Origin: Anoxybacillus sp. J5B_2022
GTDB taxonomy: Bacteria > Bacillota > Bacilli > Bacillales > Anoxybacillaceae
NCBI RefSeq assembly: GCF_026847645.1
Contig: NZ_JAPSMC010000015.1
Location: 1 to 57,272, forward strand
DNA length: 57,272 bases
Direction of reading: 5' to 3'
The notes under the pieces: model-generated
Told to the model about the DNA's origin: nothing
Database searches by the model: none
The model's input: the letters and a program-made list of their open reading frames with translations, nothing else
Shown: piece by piece, positions 1-8,929 of the stretch
How positions within the stretch are numbered: the first letter of the stretch is position 1
Layout: every line of letters starts with the position of its first letter
Translations under genes and position numbers: made by a program

Positions 1-173
1 AAGGGCTCTTCTTTTTGCACTTCGTTCGGAAGAGAAACGGTGTGGTCTTGGATAGGTTCTGTCACAGACGAAGAAGAGGCTTCCTCTGCCTTTACAAACG
101 GCGTCCATGTCGAAATGGTTAACGTAAACGCAAGCACATACGAAAGAAATGCATAGCTTTTCCTTTTTTTCAC
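1..173 (-). CDS. secreted protein, N-terminal part only
   Basis: The 57 visible codons begin at a GTG (complement of 171-173) with a good ribosome site, GAGGTGA, at 180-186 about seven bases ahead. The protein opens with a basic run (KKRK), a hydrophobic core and an AEEA-like cleavage region, i.e. a classical Sec signal peptide, followed by a Ser/Glu-rich low-complexity stretch. The rest lies outside the window, so the mature function cannot be named. It is transcribed away from aroA, with no clear shared promoter. I infer only that it is exported, perhaps a cell-wall or extracellular enzyme. Confidence 0.7.
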   Translation of the reverse strand, partial: MKKRKSYAFLSYVLAFTLTISTWTPFVKAEEASSSSVTEPIQDHTVSLPNEVQKEEP

Positions 174-314
174 CCGATGTCACCTCATAAGCTAGTAATA
201 TCCCATCGACGGAATATCGACGGCGGACATTATTATATTGGCAACTCCCACTTGAAAACGTCAATCCTTTTCTTCATGGTAAAATAACCCTAACATATTT
301 CCTCACCGCCATTA

Positions 315-352
315 TAAAAACCCCCTCCACCTATGATACAAGTGGAGGGGGA
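315..352 (-). terminator. intrinsic terminator of aroA
   Basis: A 10-bp inverted repeat (CCCCCTCCAC / GTGGAGGGGG) with an 11-base loop is followed on the minus strand by TTTTTAT. It lies just beyond the aroA stop codon. Confidence 0.9.
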
Positions 353-357
353 AGAGG

Positions 358-1440
358 TTAGGCTCTTACCATTTGTCGTTGGAACGATTTTAGTTCTTCC
401 ATGAATTCGTTGAACTGACCGATGTCCATTTGTTGCGCAGAATCTGATAAAGCAACTGCTGGGTCTGGATGGACTTCGGCCATGACGCCGTCTGCACCGA
501 TTGCCAATGCCGCTTTCGCACAAGGAAGCAATAGGTCACGTCGTCCAGTGGAGTGCGTCACATCGACGAATACTGGTAAGTGCGTTTCTTTCTTCAAAAT
601 TGGCACTGCCGAAATATCAAGCGTATTTCGCGTCGCCCGCTCATACGTACGAATGCCGCGCTCGCAAAGGATGATTTGGTCGTTTCCTTGCGACATAATG
701 TATTCCGCTGCATTAATAAATTCTTCAATCGTCGCCGCCAATCCGCGCTTTAACAATACCGGCTTTTTCACTTGCCCTGCTGCTTTCAATAATTCAAAGT
801 TTTGCATGTTGCGGGCGCCGATTTGAATGACGTCAATGTAGTCGAGCGCAAGTTCAATATCTGCCGGCGTAACGATTTCGCTAATGACCGCTAACTCATA
901 CTCATCCGCGATTCGTTTTAAAATTTTCAATCCTTCTAACCCGAGCCCTTGGAAGTCGTATGGAGATGTTCGTGGCTTGTACGCGCCGCCTCGCAATAAT
1001 TTCAGTCCGTGCTTTTTCACTGCTTTGGCAACTTCCGCTACTTGCTCGTAGCTTTCGACCGCGCATGGTCCCATGACAAAATATTGTTTGCCATCACCGA
1101 TTTTTTCGCCTTTCACATCAACAATCGTATCTTCCGGTTTTTTCTTCCGCGAAACGAGGAGCGCTTTTCGATGGTCATCTTCTTGCAATTCTAACCCTGC
1201 TTTAAAAATTTCTTTAAAAATATGTTTCAATGTCGCCGTTTCAAACGGCCCATCGTTATGTTCGAGAATTAAATCAAGCATTTTGCGCTCACGAACCGGG
1301 TCGTACCGGTAAGTTCCTTGCGTTTCTTTAATTTTTCCGATTTCTTGAACAAGCCGCCCCCGTTCATTAATCAACTTCAAAATTTGCAAATTCACCTCGT
1401 CGACCCTTGCTCGTAACTCATCTAATCTTTCATTGCTCAT
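358..1440 (-). CDS. aroA: bifunctional DAHP synthase / chorismate mutase (AroA, AroG type)
   Basis: 360 aa. The N-terminal ~90 residues are an AroQ-type chorismate mutase helical domain ([19 protein letters not shown]), followed by a linker and a KDO8P/DAHP-synthase-like TIM barrel from about residue 115 ([35 protein letters not shown]). It condenses PEP and erythrose 4-phosphate at the head of the shikimate pathway; in Bacillus the mutase domain acts mainly as a chorismate/prephenate-sensing regulatory domain (family knowledge). The ATG start has AAAGGATG upstream. The gene is monocistronic between its own promoter (1503-1531) and terminator, as in B. subtilis next to ytxJHG. Confidence 0.95.
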   Translation of the reverse strand: MSNERLDELRARVDEVNLQILKLINERGRLVQEIGKIKETQGTYRYDPVRERKMLDLILEHNDGPFETATLKHIFKEIFKAGLELQEDDHRKALLVSRKKKPEDTIVDVKGEKIGDGKQYFVMGPCAVESYEQVAEVAKAVKKHGLKLLRGGAYKPRTSPYDFQGLGLEGLKILKRIADEYELAVISEIVTPADIELALDYIDVIQIGARNMQNFELLKAAGQVKKPVLLKRGLAATIEEFINAAEYIMSQGNDQIILCERGIRTYERATRNTLDISAVPILKKETHLPVFVDVTHSTGRRDLLLPCAKAALAIGADGVMAEVHPDPAVALSDSAQQMDIGQFNEFMEELKSFQRQMVRA

Positions 1441-1502
1441 GCTTTCTCATCCTTTCTTTATAAAAGCTGAAAAATATGATACATTTCTAATAATTAGACA
1501 TT

Positions 1503-1531
1503 ATTATAATGCAAACCATTTCGATTGTCAC
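1503..1531 (-). promoter_or_regulatory. sigma-A type promoter of aroA
   Basis: On the minus strand GTGACA and TATAAT are separated by exactly 17 bases, about 60 bases ahead of the aroA ATG. It lies in the 160-base gap shared with the divergent FtsA-like gene. Confidence 0.7.
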
Positions 1532-1604
1532 GAAAAAACTTTAATAATTAAACGCTTTTAAGCGATAAAGTATCATATGATATTTTCTAAAGAAGGTGAA
1601 CGTG

Positions 1605-3755
1605 ATGTCTACTATTTTTGCCCTCGACATTGGAACTCGTTCTGTTGTTGGAGTTATTTTACAAGAAATGAACGGAACTTATCAAGTAGTAGAAATGATA
1701 CTCAAAGAACATCGCGAACGGGCAATGCTCGATGGACAAATTCATGATGTGCCGGCCGTTGCTTCTATCATTATGGACATGAAAAACGAATTAGAACAAA
1801 AATATGGCCCGCTAAAAAAAGTATCCGTCGCCGCAGCAGGAAGAGCGTTAAAAACCGTGCGGGCGGAAGCGACATTTTCCATTGCCGGCAAGCCAATGAT
1901 GACGAAAGAAGATGTGACCCATTTAGAACTAAGCGCCGTGCAGCAAGCGCAAGCAATGCTCGCCGCACAACAAAACGAGCAAAGCCAACACTACTACTGT
2001 GTCGGCTACTCGGTCGTCCATTACATAATCGATGGCCAAGAAATTGGCAGCTTAATTGACCAACAAGGAACAGAGGCAACGGTTGAAGTCATTGCGACGT
2101 TTTTGCCAAAAATCGTCGTCGAATCGCTGCTAGCGGCTTTACAGCGAGCAGAGCTGGAAATGGAAGCGTTGACGCTTGAACCGATTGCGGCGATTAACGT
2201 CCTTATTCCACCAACGATGCGCCGCTTAAACGTCGCGCTTGTCGACATCGGGGCAGGCACTTCCGATATTGCCATTACCGACCTCGGCACTGTCGTCGCC
2301 TACGGAATGGTGCCAATTGCCGGCGATGAAATTACCGAAGCGATTTCCGATCAGTATTTGCTTGATTTTCCGCTTGCGGAAAAAGCGAAACGCGAACTTT
2401 CCGTCAACGAAACGGTGACGATTACCGATATTTTAGGATTTGAAACCGACGTACCGCGCGAAGAAATGATTGCGGCGATTTCGCCTGCCATTGACCGTCT
2501 TGCAGCGGCAATTAGTGAAGAAATTTTCGCATTAAATGGCGGAAAACCGCCAAAAGCAGTCATGCTCGTTGGCGGCGGCAGCTTAACGCCAGAACTTCCG
2601 AAGCGGCTTGCCCATCAACTTCAACTGCCAGAAAATCGCGTTGCCATCCGCGGCGTCGACGCAATTCAAAACTTAAACGTGACGCCAGAGCTGCAAGCGT
2701 ATGGTCCTGGGTTAGTGACGCCAATTGGCATTGCTATTTCCGCTAAACAAAATCCAGTGCAATACATTAGTGTACATGTCAACGACCAACTCATTCGCCT
2801 ATTCGACATGAAACAATTGACCATTGGCGACTGCTTGCTTGCGGCGGGCATTCCAATTCATAAACTGTACGGAAAACCAGGGATGGCGCTTGTTGTCACC
2901 GTCAACGGCCAACTTGTCACCATCCCTGGAACGTACGGCGAGCCGCCGCTGTTGCTGAGAAACGGAAAGCCGGCTTCTTTAGACACTCTGATTCAAAACG
3001 GGGATCAAATTATCGTAGAAAAAGGAAAAGACGGGGAGCAAGCCTCGATTCCGCTCAAAGAGCTAATCGACGAACTGCCGCGTAAAACGGTCACGATCAA
3101 CGGGGAGAGATGTGAAATAAAAGCAACCGTTTACCAAAACGGACAGCCAGCTACTCTTGATCGCGAGGTGCATGACCGTGACATCATTGATATAAAAATG
3201 CCGGAAACGATTGCGGCGCTGCTAGAAGAATTACAACTTTCTCATTTATTGCAAACCGCTGTGCCGTATACGGTACATATCAACGGGACCACGACAGAAA
3301 TCAAACCGTTTTCCGGCGCCCTTTATAAAAATCGAATGGAAGTCAAACCGTCTGCTAGTTTCGAAGATGGGGATGTTATTGAAGTTATTCCGCAAAAGAC
3401 ACCGACTGTTCAAGAGTTGGCTGACGCTAAACAGCTTCGTCTTACTTATTCCATCCCAGTTCGCTTTAACGGGGAAATCGTGACGCTTACAAAACGGGCA
3501 GTTCAAGTAATGAAAAACGGACAACCACTCAACGAGGACGACGTTATCGAAAGCGGGGCAACGATAGAAATCGTTGCGCAAGCAGAAGAATCCTTTATTT
3601 TCCAAGATGTTTTCAACTACGTGGAAGTCGATGTACCTTCTTCTGGAACATCGTTTCATTTATTAAAAAACGGCGAACGTGTCACGTTTTATGAACCGCT
3701 TGCGCCAGGCGATCATTTAGAAATTGTCTGGGAAAATGCCGTGCAAAAAGGCTGA
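1605..3755 (+). CDS. FtsA/PilM-like actin-fold ATPase with tandem C-terminal repeats
   Basis: 716 aa from the ATG at 1605, chosen because AGAAGGTG ends seven bases ahead; an in-frame GTG at 1596 lies inside that site. Residues 1-390 show actin/FtsA signatures: phosphate-1 ALDIGTRSV, an SHS2-like subdomain with the IDGQEIGS region, phosphate-2 VDIGAGTSD, and adenosine motif VMLVGGGSLTPE. Residues ~395-716 hold about five imperfect repeats of the form 'v.NG..v.l....NG.p..ld..i..GD.IeI', which look like small beta-grasp or ubiquitin-like units. Canonical FtsA is about 420-440 aa and ends in an amphipathic helix; none is visible here. It has no counterpart at this place in B. subtilis as I know it. 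A cytoskeletal or envelope-linked role is inference. Confidence 0.85.
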   Translation: MSTIFALDIGTRSVVGVILQEMNGTYQVVEMILKEHRERAMLDGQIHDVPAVASIIMDMKNELEQKYGPLKKVSVAAAGRALKTVRAEATFSIAGKPMMTKEDVTHLELSAVQQAQAMLAAQQNEQSQHYYCVGYSVVHYIIDGQEIGSLIDQQGTEATVEVIATFLPKIVVESLLAALQRAELEMEALTLEPIAAINVLIPPTMRRLNVALVDIGAGTSDIAITDLGTVVAYGMVPIAGDEITEAISDQYLLDFPLAEKAKRELSVNETVTITDILGFETDVPREEMIAAISPAIDRLAAAISEEIFALNGGKPPKAVMLVGGGSLTPELPKRLAHQLQLPENRVAIRGVDAIQNLNVTPELQAYGPGLVTPIGIAISAKQNPVQYISVHVNDQLIRLFDMKQLTIGDCLLAAGIPIHKLYGKPGMALVVTVNGQLVTIPGTYGEPPLLLRNGKPASLDTLIQNGDQIIVEKGKDGEQASIPLKELIDELPRKTVTINGERCEIKATVYQNGQPATLDREVHDRDIIDIKMPETIAALLEELQLSHLLQTAVPYTVHINGTTTEIKPFSGALYKNRMEVKPSASFEDGDVIEVIPQKTPTVQELADAKQLRLTYSIPVRFNGEIVTLTKRAVQVMKNGQPLNEDDVIESGATIEIVAQAEESFIFQDVFNYVEVDVPSSGTSFHLLKNGERVTFYEPLAPGDHLEIVWENAVQKG

Positions 3756-3768
3756 ACCATTTGTCGGT

Positions 3769-4095
3769 TCAGCCTGCTTGTTGTTTTAACGCTTCATACG
3801 TAATATTCCAATGCGACGCATGCCACACCACCGCTCCGTTTTCAAATAGAAGCGCCTGCGGAGATTCGTGCTTGACGCCCGACGTTTCTGCGATATAATT
3901 CGAAAGCGGTCGCGCTTCTTGCACAAATAAATAGTACGTCTCCATTTCCGGATGATCTTCTACAAATGCTTCATATTCCTCAAAAGCTGCGCGGCTAATC
4001 GGGCATGTCAAACTATGTTTAACCAGCAAAAAACGCGGTTTCCCAGCTACTATTTGCTCGAATTGTTCAATCGTTTCTAATTTTTGTTTCACCAT
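3769..4095 (-). CDS. ytxJ: bacillithiol-linked redox protein YtxJ (monothiol bacilliredoxin BrxC)
   Basis: 108 aa, thioredoxin-like fold, with a single active cysteine in the TCPIS motif (KHSLTCPISRAAFEEY) near residue 30 and the SPQALLFENG segment before the last strand. The family removes bacillithiol from S-bacillithiolated proteins. I chose the ATG at 4095 over the upstream GTG (4104) because GAGGAG sits eight bases before the ATG and overlaps that GTG. It is the last gene of the ytxG-ytxH-ytxJ operon; only five bases separate it from the ytxH stop. Confidence 0.85.
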   Translation of the reverse strand: MVKQKLETIEQFEQIVAGKPRFLLVKHSLTCPISRAAFEEYEAFVEDHPEMETYYLFVQEARPLSNYIAETSGVKHESPQALLFENGAVVWHASHWNITYEALKQQAG

Positions 4096-4100
4096 CTGCC

Positions 4101-4463
4101 TCACTCCTCGTGCAACTTTTGTTCCGCCTCGTGAAACGCTGCTTCCGTTTCTTTCAATAGCTTTTCAATACTTTCTTTGTTGTCGATCGGAATCGGAATC
4201 GAGGTGATTTCTTCTTGTGGCGCTTCTTGTTTGTCTTGTTCTGTTTTCGATAGCGGAACGAATTTAGCGACTTCTTTCGTTTTTTCTCTTGCGATTTCTA
4301 GCCACTCGTTCGCTGTTTCCTTGATCGGTTCCAATGCTTCGTTTTCATTAAGCTCTGCCAGCCACTTTTTCCCTTTCTCACTCGTCAAAAAGATCGCTGT
4401 CGCCGCTCCAACAACGCCGCCAACAATCGCTCCGAATAAAAATCCGCCATTATTTTTTCCCAT
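4101..4463 (-). CDS. ytxH: YtxH general stress protein, membrane anchored
   Basis: 120 aa. The start ATG at 4463 has GGAAGGTG upstream; a longer reading frame would only add a lysine-rich out-of-family leader that overlaps ytxG. Residues 5-27 form a Gly/Ala-rich transmembrane helix (GGFLFGAIVGGVVGAATAIF) followed by the family's EKGKKW motif, then a charged helical tail rich in Glu and Lys. YtxH-like proteins belong to the general stress regulon in B. subtilis; the biochemical role is unknown. The start overlaps the end of ytxG by 14 bases, showing translational coupling. Confidence 0.85.
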   Translation of the reverse strand: MGKNNGGFLFGAIVGGVVGAATAIFLTSEKGKKWLAELNENEALEPIKETANEWLEIAREKTKEVAKFVPLSKTEQDKQEAPQEEITSIPIPIDNKESIEKLLKETEAAFHEAEQKLHEE

Positions 4464-4878
4464 CTTCCACACCTTCCTTCGCTTTTCTTTTCTTTTTCTC
4501 TTTCCATTTTCCCCATATTTCAAAAAAAGCATTGCCCCATTGGATCGCTTGGATGAATTTTTGTTCGTTCGCAGTCCATTTTTTCGCTAATGCGTCGTTA
4601 AACGTTTGCACCGTCGAGCCAACTTGCTTGACCGCTTCAAACAGCACGTTTAAACTTTCTACTTTTTTTTGCACATCATCGGCAACCGCGTTCGTTTTAT
4701 GAAGCAGCTGTGCCGTTTCCGTGCCGATGTCTTGAATTTGTTTTTCCATCCCTTCAATCGTTTTCGTCAAGCTTTGCAGCGTGCCTTGCACGGTTTTTAA
4801 TGTTTTAATTAAATAGATGACTAAAATAAAAAAGGCAACCGCAATCAAGGCCACGCTTAAATACAAAATGATTTTCAC
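4450..4878 (-). CDS. ytxG: YtxG, DUF948 membrane protein
   Basis: 142 aa from a GTG at 4878 preceded by AAGGAGG; the upstream ATG at 4902 has no ribosome site. One N-terminal transmembrane helix (IILYLSVALIAVAFFILVIYLI) is followed by an amphipathic heptad-rich region (LQSLTKTIEGMEKQIQDIGTE-like) typical of DUF948, which resembles the linker helices of chemoreceptors. The tail is lysine rich. First gene of ytxGHJ. Function unknown; stress-regulated in B. subtilis. Confidence 0.85.
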   Translation of the reverse strand: MKIILYLSVALIAVAFFILVIYLIKTLKTVQGTLQSLTKTIEGMEKQIQDIGTETAQLLHKTNAVADDVQKKVESLNVLFEAVKQVGSTVQTFNDALAKKWTANEQKFIQAIQWGNAFFEIWGKWKEKKKRKAKEGVEDGKK

Positions 4879-5021
4879 GCCTTTTCCTCCTTGATGTAAC
4901 ATTCTAATCTACCCTATCATTCGACATGCGCTCGACAAATTCCTGCAAAAACATTTCATTCAACAAATCAAACGAAATCGGTTACAATAAGCTTGTACAT
5001 AACCAATAGGAGGAAACATAG

Positions 5022-6137
5022 ATGAAAGATCCGCGCATTGAACAATTAGCGAAAACGTTAATTCATTATTCCATCCGCCTGCAAAAAGGCGAAAAAGTAT
5101 TAATCGAAAACTTCGGGCTGCAGCGTGAACTCGTGATCGCCCTCGTTCGGGAGGCGTACGCCGCTGGAGGCTTTCCGTTCGTGTTGTTAAAAGACCAGCA
5201 AGTCGACCGCGCCCTTCTTCTCGGCGCGCAAGAAGAACAGTTCGCCATGATGGCGGAATTCGAAGCGAACGTCATGGCGCAAATGGATGCGTATATCGGC
5301 TTGCGCTCAGGCGACAATATTAACGAATTAGCCGATGTTCCAGACGAAAAAATGAAGCTTCATGGCCGAACGATTATGCAAAAAGTGCACCGCGACATTC
5401 GCGTGCCGAAAACAAAATGGGTTGTGCTTCGTTATCCGAATCCGTCCATGGCGCAGCTTGCAAAAATGAGCACAGAAGCGTTTGAAGACTTTTATTTTAA
5501 CGTATGCAACCTTGATTACAGCAAAATGGATAAAGCGATGGACGCGCTCGTCACCTTAATGGAAAAAACCGATCAAGTGCGCATTACTGGTCCGGGAACG
5601 GATTTGACGTTCTCGATTAAAGGCATTCCAGCGATTAAATGCTCTGGGCAAATGAACATTCCAGACGGTGAAGTGTATACCGCTCCAGTGCGCGATTCCG
5701 TCAACGGCACGATTTCCTTTAACACGCCATCGCCGTACCATGGGTTTACGTTTGAAAACGTCCAACTAACCTTTAAAGACGGGAAAATTATCAAAGCGAC
5801 CGCCAACGATACGGAGCGCATTAACAAAATTTTTGATACGGATGAAGGAGCGCGTTACATTGGCGAGTTCGCGATCGGCGTCAACCCGTACATTCAACAT
5901 CCGATGCAAGACATTTTGTTCGACGAAAAAATTGACGGAAGCTTCCATTTCACGCCAGGACAATGTTACGACGAAGCGTATAACGGCAACCATTCGAACA
6001 TTCATTGGGACATGGTCATGATTCAACGTCCAGAGTACGGCGGTGGTGAAATTTATTTCGACGGTGTGCTCATCCGCAAAGACGGCCGCTTCGTCATTCC
6101 GGAACTTGAACCGCTCAATCCAGAAAACTTAAAATGA
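5022..6137 (+). CDS. ampS: M29 family metallo-aminopeptidase (AmpS / aminopeptidase II type)
   Basis: 371 aa, with AGGAGG nine bases ahead of the ATG. The sequence matches family M29 throughout: an N-terminal alpha/beta domain, then the metal-binding half with PDGEVYTAP (first metal ligand Glu), the ARYIGEFAIGVNP segment carrying the second Glu, and a C-terminal HWDMVM histidine. The family is a dimer with two Co/Zn ions and is well known from thermophilic bacilli. A TACAAT element about 30 bases upstream of the ATG may be its -10. It ends in its own terminator (6141-6173), convergent with murC. Confidence 0.93.
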   Translation: MKDPRIEQLAKTLIHYSIRLQKGEKVLIENFGLQRELVIALVREAYAAGGFPFVLLKDQQVDRALLLGAQEEQFAMMAEFEANVMAQMDAYIGLRSGDNINELADVPDEKMKLHGRTIMQKVHRDIRVPKTKWVVLRYPNPSMAQLAKMSTEAFEDFYFNVCNLDYSKMDKAMDALVTLMEKTDQVRITGPGTDLTFSIKGIPAIKCSGQMNIPDGEVYTAPVRDSVNGTISFNTPSPYHGFTFENVQLTFKDGKIIKATANDTERINKIFDTDEGARYIGEFAIGVNPYIQHPMQDILFDEKIDGSFHFTPGQCYDEAYNGNHSNIHWDMVMIQRPEYGGGEIYFDGVLIRKDGRFVIPELEPLNPENLK

Positions 6138-6140
6138 TGC

Positions 6141-6173
6141 AAACGCCGGCCTAAAAAGGGCTGGCGTTTTTTG
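6141..6173 (+). terminator. intrinsic terminator of ampS
   Basis: AACGCCGGCC and GGGCTGGCGTT pair imperfectly (one G-T pair) around a short A-rich loop and are followed by TTTTTTG. Confidence 0.85.
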
Positions 6174-6192
6174 TGAGATGAACATGTTCACA

Positions 6193-6220
6193 AAAAACAC
6201 CAAGGAGTAGCCTTGGTGTT
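6193..6220 (-). terminator. intrinsic terminator of murC
   Basis: A 10-bp perfect stem (AACACCAAGG / CCTTGGTGTT) followed on the minus strand by TTTTTTG. The stem begins within the murC stop codon. Confidence 0.88.
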
Positions 6221-7520
6221 ACGAGTGGACAATTTGTTCGTATGCTTCTTGGAATTTTTGAATGTCGCCTGCTCCCATAAATACTAACACCGCATGCGGA
6301 TGTTGTTTCAATACCGATGTATCGTTTTCTTCCACGAGGCGAGCTTGCGGAATTTTCGCCTGCAAGTCGTGAATGGATAGCTTGCCGTGATGCTCACGCG
6401 CAGAACCGAAAATGTCGCATAAGTACACGTGATCCGCCCGCTGCAAACTTTCCGCAAATTCTTGCAAAAACGTTTGCGTCCGCGTATACGTATGTGGTTG
6501 GAAAATCGCGACAATTTCTCGATCTGGATATTTTTGTCTCGCCGCTTCAATTGTCGCGACAATCTCGCGCGGATGATGCGCATAATCATCAATTAAAATT
6601 TGATCCCCGATTTGCTTTTCGCTAAAGCGGCGCTTCACTCCTTGGAACGTTTTCAGCCGCTCTTGAATAATGTGAACATCTATCTCTTCATAATGGCAAA
6701 GCGCAATAACCGCCAGCGCATTTAACACATTATGGTCGCCAAAGCGCGGAATTTCAAACGACGCAAAAAACGTATTGCGCACAAACACATCAAACGACGT
6801 TCCTTCCGTCGTTTTCACGATATTGCGTGCCTGGAAATCGTTGTCGTCACCCAATCCGTAAAACAATACCGGCACTTTCGCTTGAATTTTTTGCAAATAC
6901 TCGTCATCGCCGCAAGCAATAATCCCTTTTTTCACTTGCAACGCCATCTCTTGAAACGCCGCAAACACGTCTTCAATATTGGCAAAATAATCAGGATGGT
7001 CAAAATCAATATTCGTCATAATCGCATAATCCGGAAAATACGATAAAAAGTGACGGCGATATTCACACGCCTCAAATACAAAATATTGGCTACCTTCGAC
7101 TCCTTTTCCCGTGCCATCGCCAATTAAGTACGACGTCGGTTTCGCCCCTTGCATCACATGTGCTAAAAGCCCCGTCGTCGATGTTTTTCCGTGCGCTCCT
7201 GTCACCGCAATGCTCGTGAATTTTTGCAAAAATTCCCCTAAAAAGCGATGGTAGCGGATGACTGGAACCCCTAGTTCATGCGCTGCTTGAATTTCTTCAT
7301 GTGTATCGGGAAACGCATTCCCGGCAATTACCGTCAAGCCCGGTCGAATATTTTCCTTGCGAAACGGAAAAATGGGAATTCCCCGCTCGTTTAACGCTTT
7401 TTCCGTAAAAAAGTGCTTTTCCACATCAGACCCTTGAACTGTATAGTTCATATCATGAAGAATTTGTGCTAATGCGCTCATTCCTGTTCCTTTAATGCCT
7501 ACGAAATGGTAAACAGTCAT
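6219..7520 (-). CDS. murC: UDP-N-acetylmuramate--L-alanine ligase
   Basis: 433 aa. The N-terminal UDP-binding Rossmann domain has [11 protein letters not shown] (residues 8-18), the ATPase P-loop is [11 protein letters not shown] (107-117), DYAHHPRE is the central-to-C-terminal motif, and FQPHTYTRT starts the last domain. It adds the first amino acid of the peptidoglycan stem peptide in the cytoplasm. GGAGG lies about seven bases ahead of the ATG. It stands apart from the dcw cluster, next to sftA and ytp genes, as in B. subtilis. Confidence 0.96.
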   Translation of the reverse strand: MTVYHFVGIKGTGMSALAQILHDMNYTVQGSDVEKHFFTEKALNERGIPIFPFRKENIRPGLTVIAGNAFPDTHEEIQAAHELGVPVIRYHRFLGEFLQKFTSIAVTGAHGKTSTTGLLAHVMQGAKPTSYLIGDGTGKGVEGSQYFVFEACEYRRHFLSYFPDYAIMTNIDFDHPDYFANIEDVFAAFQEMALQVKKGIIACGDDEYLQKIQAKVPVLFYGLGDDNDFQARNIVKTTEGTSFDVFVRNTFFASFEIPRFGDHNVLNALAVIALCHYEEIDVHIIQERLKTFQGVKRRFSEKQIGDQILIDDYAHHPREIVATIEAARQKYPDREIVAIFQPHTYTRTQTFLQEFAESLQRADHVYLCDIFGSAREHHGKLSIHDLQAKIPQARLVEENDTSVLKQHPHAVLVFMGAGDIQKFQEAYEQIVHS

Positions 7521-7549
7521 AGCAAGACCTCCAACAATCGTCTATCTGT

Positions 7550-7593
7550 GGGGCTAGTACTGGAGAGTCCTCGTACGTAGAAGCCCCTTTTTT
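7550..7593 (+). terminator. terminator-like palindrome upstream of murC, polarity opposite to the gene
   Basis: GGGGCTAGTAC and GTACGTAGAAGCCCC form an interrupted stem around GGAGAGTCCTC, and the plus strand continues with TTTTTT. It lies 30-70 bases before the murC ATG. Read in the direction of murC it is a leader hairpin preceded by an A-tract, so it would not terminate murC transcription. No plus-strand gene ends here. Confidence 0.5.
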
Positions 7594-7701
7594 GACGCTT
7601 CTTCTGTAACACAGTATATGACATCGATGCAAATTTGCCATTTCCATATGTATTCTCACATTTCATCATTATATCATTGTTTTTCGTTCACGACTATGTG
7701 G

Positions 7702-7733
7702 AAAAAAGAAAACTGATATCTCTATCAGTTTTC
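7702..7733 (-). terminator. intrinsic terminator of the nicotinate phosphoribosyltransferase gene
   Basis: A perfect 10-bp stem (AAAACTGATA / TATCAGTTTT) with a 4-base loop is followed on the minus strand by CTTTTTTCC, 25 bases after the stop codon. Confidence 0.85.
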
Positions 7734-7758
7734 CCGCAAATTGAAATTGTATTTCCGA

Positions 7759-8856
7759 TTAGTCCACTTTTTCTAGTCGTGGATTCGGCCGGTATCGGCG
7801 TCCTGCTTTTGCTTGATGTTTGCCATTAAGCAAGACGTTATCCCCTGTGAAGCCGATATGAATTTTTAACAAGCTGCTTCCGACCCCGTACATATCGACC
7901 GGCACTCCTTGTTTTTCAAATTCAATGATGCGTTGCTCGTTAAAGCCGCCGCTCACCACAATTTTGACATGGTGGAAGCCTTCGCGGTCGAGCGCCTCGC
8001 GCAAGGCGAAAATAAGCGGAGGATTCACGCCGCGCGGATCGAACGTTCCGAGCACTTCCGGATGGCGAATAAAATATTGGTCGATCATCGTCCTTGATGT
8101 ATCGACGCGCACCCCTTTCAATTTGTCGCCAAATTCGCGCGCTACTCGAAGCGCGTCGGTAATACAGTCGTTGTTATAATCAACAAGCACGATTAAATCG
8201 TCTTCTGGATATTTCGCATAGTACGCTTTCGCTGCCGCCACCACATCGCCATCAAACAGTTGAATGAGCGCATGCGGCATCGTTCCCATGCCTTGCTTAC
8301 CCCACCATTCGTTCATCGCATGGGTCGCTTGTGCCGTTGAGCCGCCGATGAACGCCGCATATCCGTCTCCGGCTTGTTGCGTATAATGGTCATCGCGGTC
8401 ACCCATAAAAATAATCGGTTTTTGCACGCCAGATAGTGCCGCTGCTTTCACAACGTTATAGACGTTCGTCGCCACCGACGTCCGGCGCGCTAAAATGCCG
8501 TCAATAATGCCTTCTAAATAACCAAAGTTTTGATAAGGTCCTGTAATCGTCAACACCGTTTCAAACGGGCTAATTTTATCGCCGTCTTTCAACGAATAAA
8601 TTTCGAGCTTTTCTGGTTCGTCCGCAAATGTTTTCACAAGCGCAATCACTTCGTCCGTACCACATAACACCGCATGCTCTTTTTGGAAAAATTGCATCGT
8701 GACAATGTTGTTTGGACAAAATTCGCGCACAATTTCTCGCGTCTTTAAAAAATATACCGCAGAAAACCATCCGTCGCGAATACGTTCGTCAAATTTAAAC
8801 GTTTTATTCGTTAACCGCTTAATTTTTCCTTGCAGCTTCAACTCAATTTCCTTCAT
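7759..8856 (-). CDS. pncB: nicotinate phosphoribosyltransferase
   Basis: 365 aa from an ATG at 8856 preceded by GAGGGAG; an upstream in-frame ATG lacks a ribosome site. It shows the short NAPRTase fold: N-terminal KFDERIRDGWFSAVYF, the catalytic-loop region FMGDRDDHYTQQAGDGYAA, and C-terminal barrel strands ending in VSGGF and MYGVGSSL, which bind the phosphoribosyl phosphate. It converts nicotinate and PRPP to NaMN in NAD salvage. The size and motifs are nearer the compact archaeal/thermophile type than the ~490-aa B. subtilis PncB. It lies downstream of sftA with its own terminator. Confidence 0.85.
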   Translation of the reverse strand: MKEIELKLQGKIKRLTNKTFKFDERIRDGWFSAVYFLKTREIVREFCPNNIVTMQFFQKEHAVLCGTDEVIALVKTFADEPEKLEIYSLKDGDKISPFETVLTITGPYQNFGYLEGIIDGILARRTSVATNVYNVVKAAALSGVQKPIIFMGDRDDHYTQQAGDGYAAFIGGSTAQATHAMNEWWGKQGMGTMPHALIQLFDGDVVAAAKAYYAKYPEDDLIVLVDYNNDCITDALRVAREFGDKLKGVRVDTSRTMIDQYFIRHPEVLGTFDPRGVNPPLIFALREALDREGFHHVKIVVSGGFNEQRIIEFEKQGVPVDMYGVGSSLLKIHIGFTGDNVLLNGKHQAKAGRRYRPNPRLEKVD

Positions 8857-8929
8857 ATTCTCTGCTCCCTCGCCTATCAATGTCTTTCATCCCCACTTTG
8901 TTGTTTTTAAGAATACCACATTTTTTCAT

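Noticed and set aside
422-826. Plus-strand open frame over aroA
   Set aside because: Lies wholly inside aroA on the other strand, lacks a ribosome site and has no recognisable motif.
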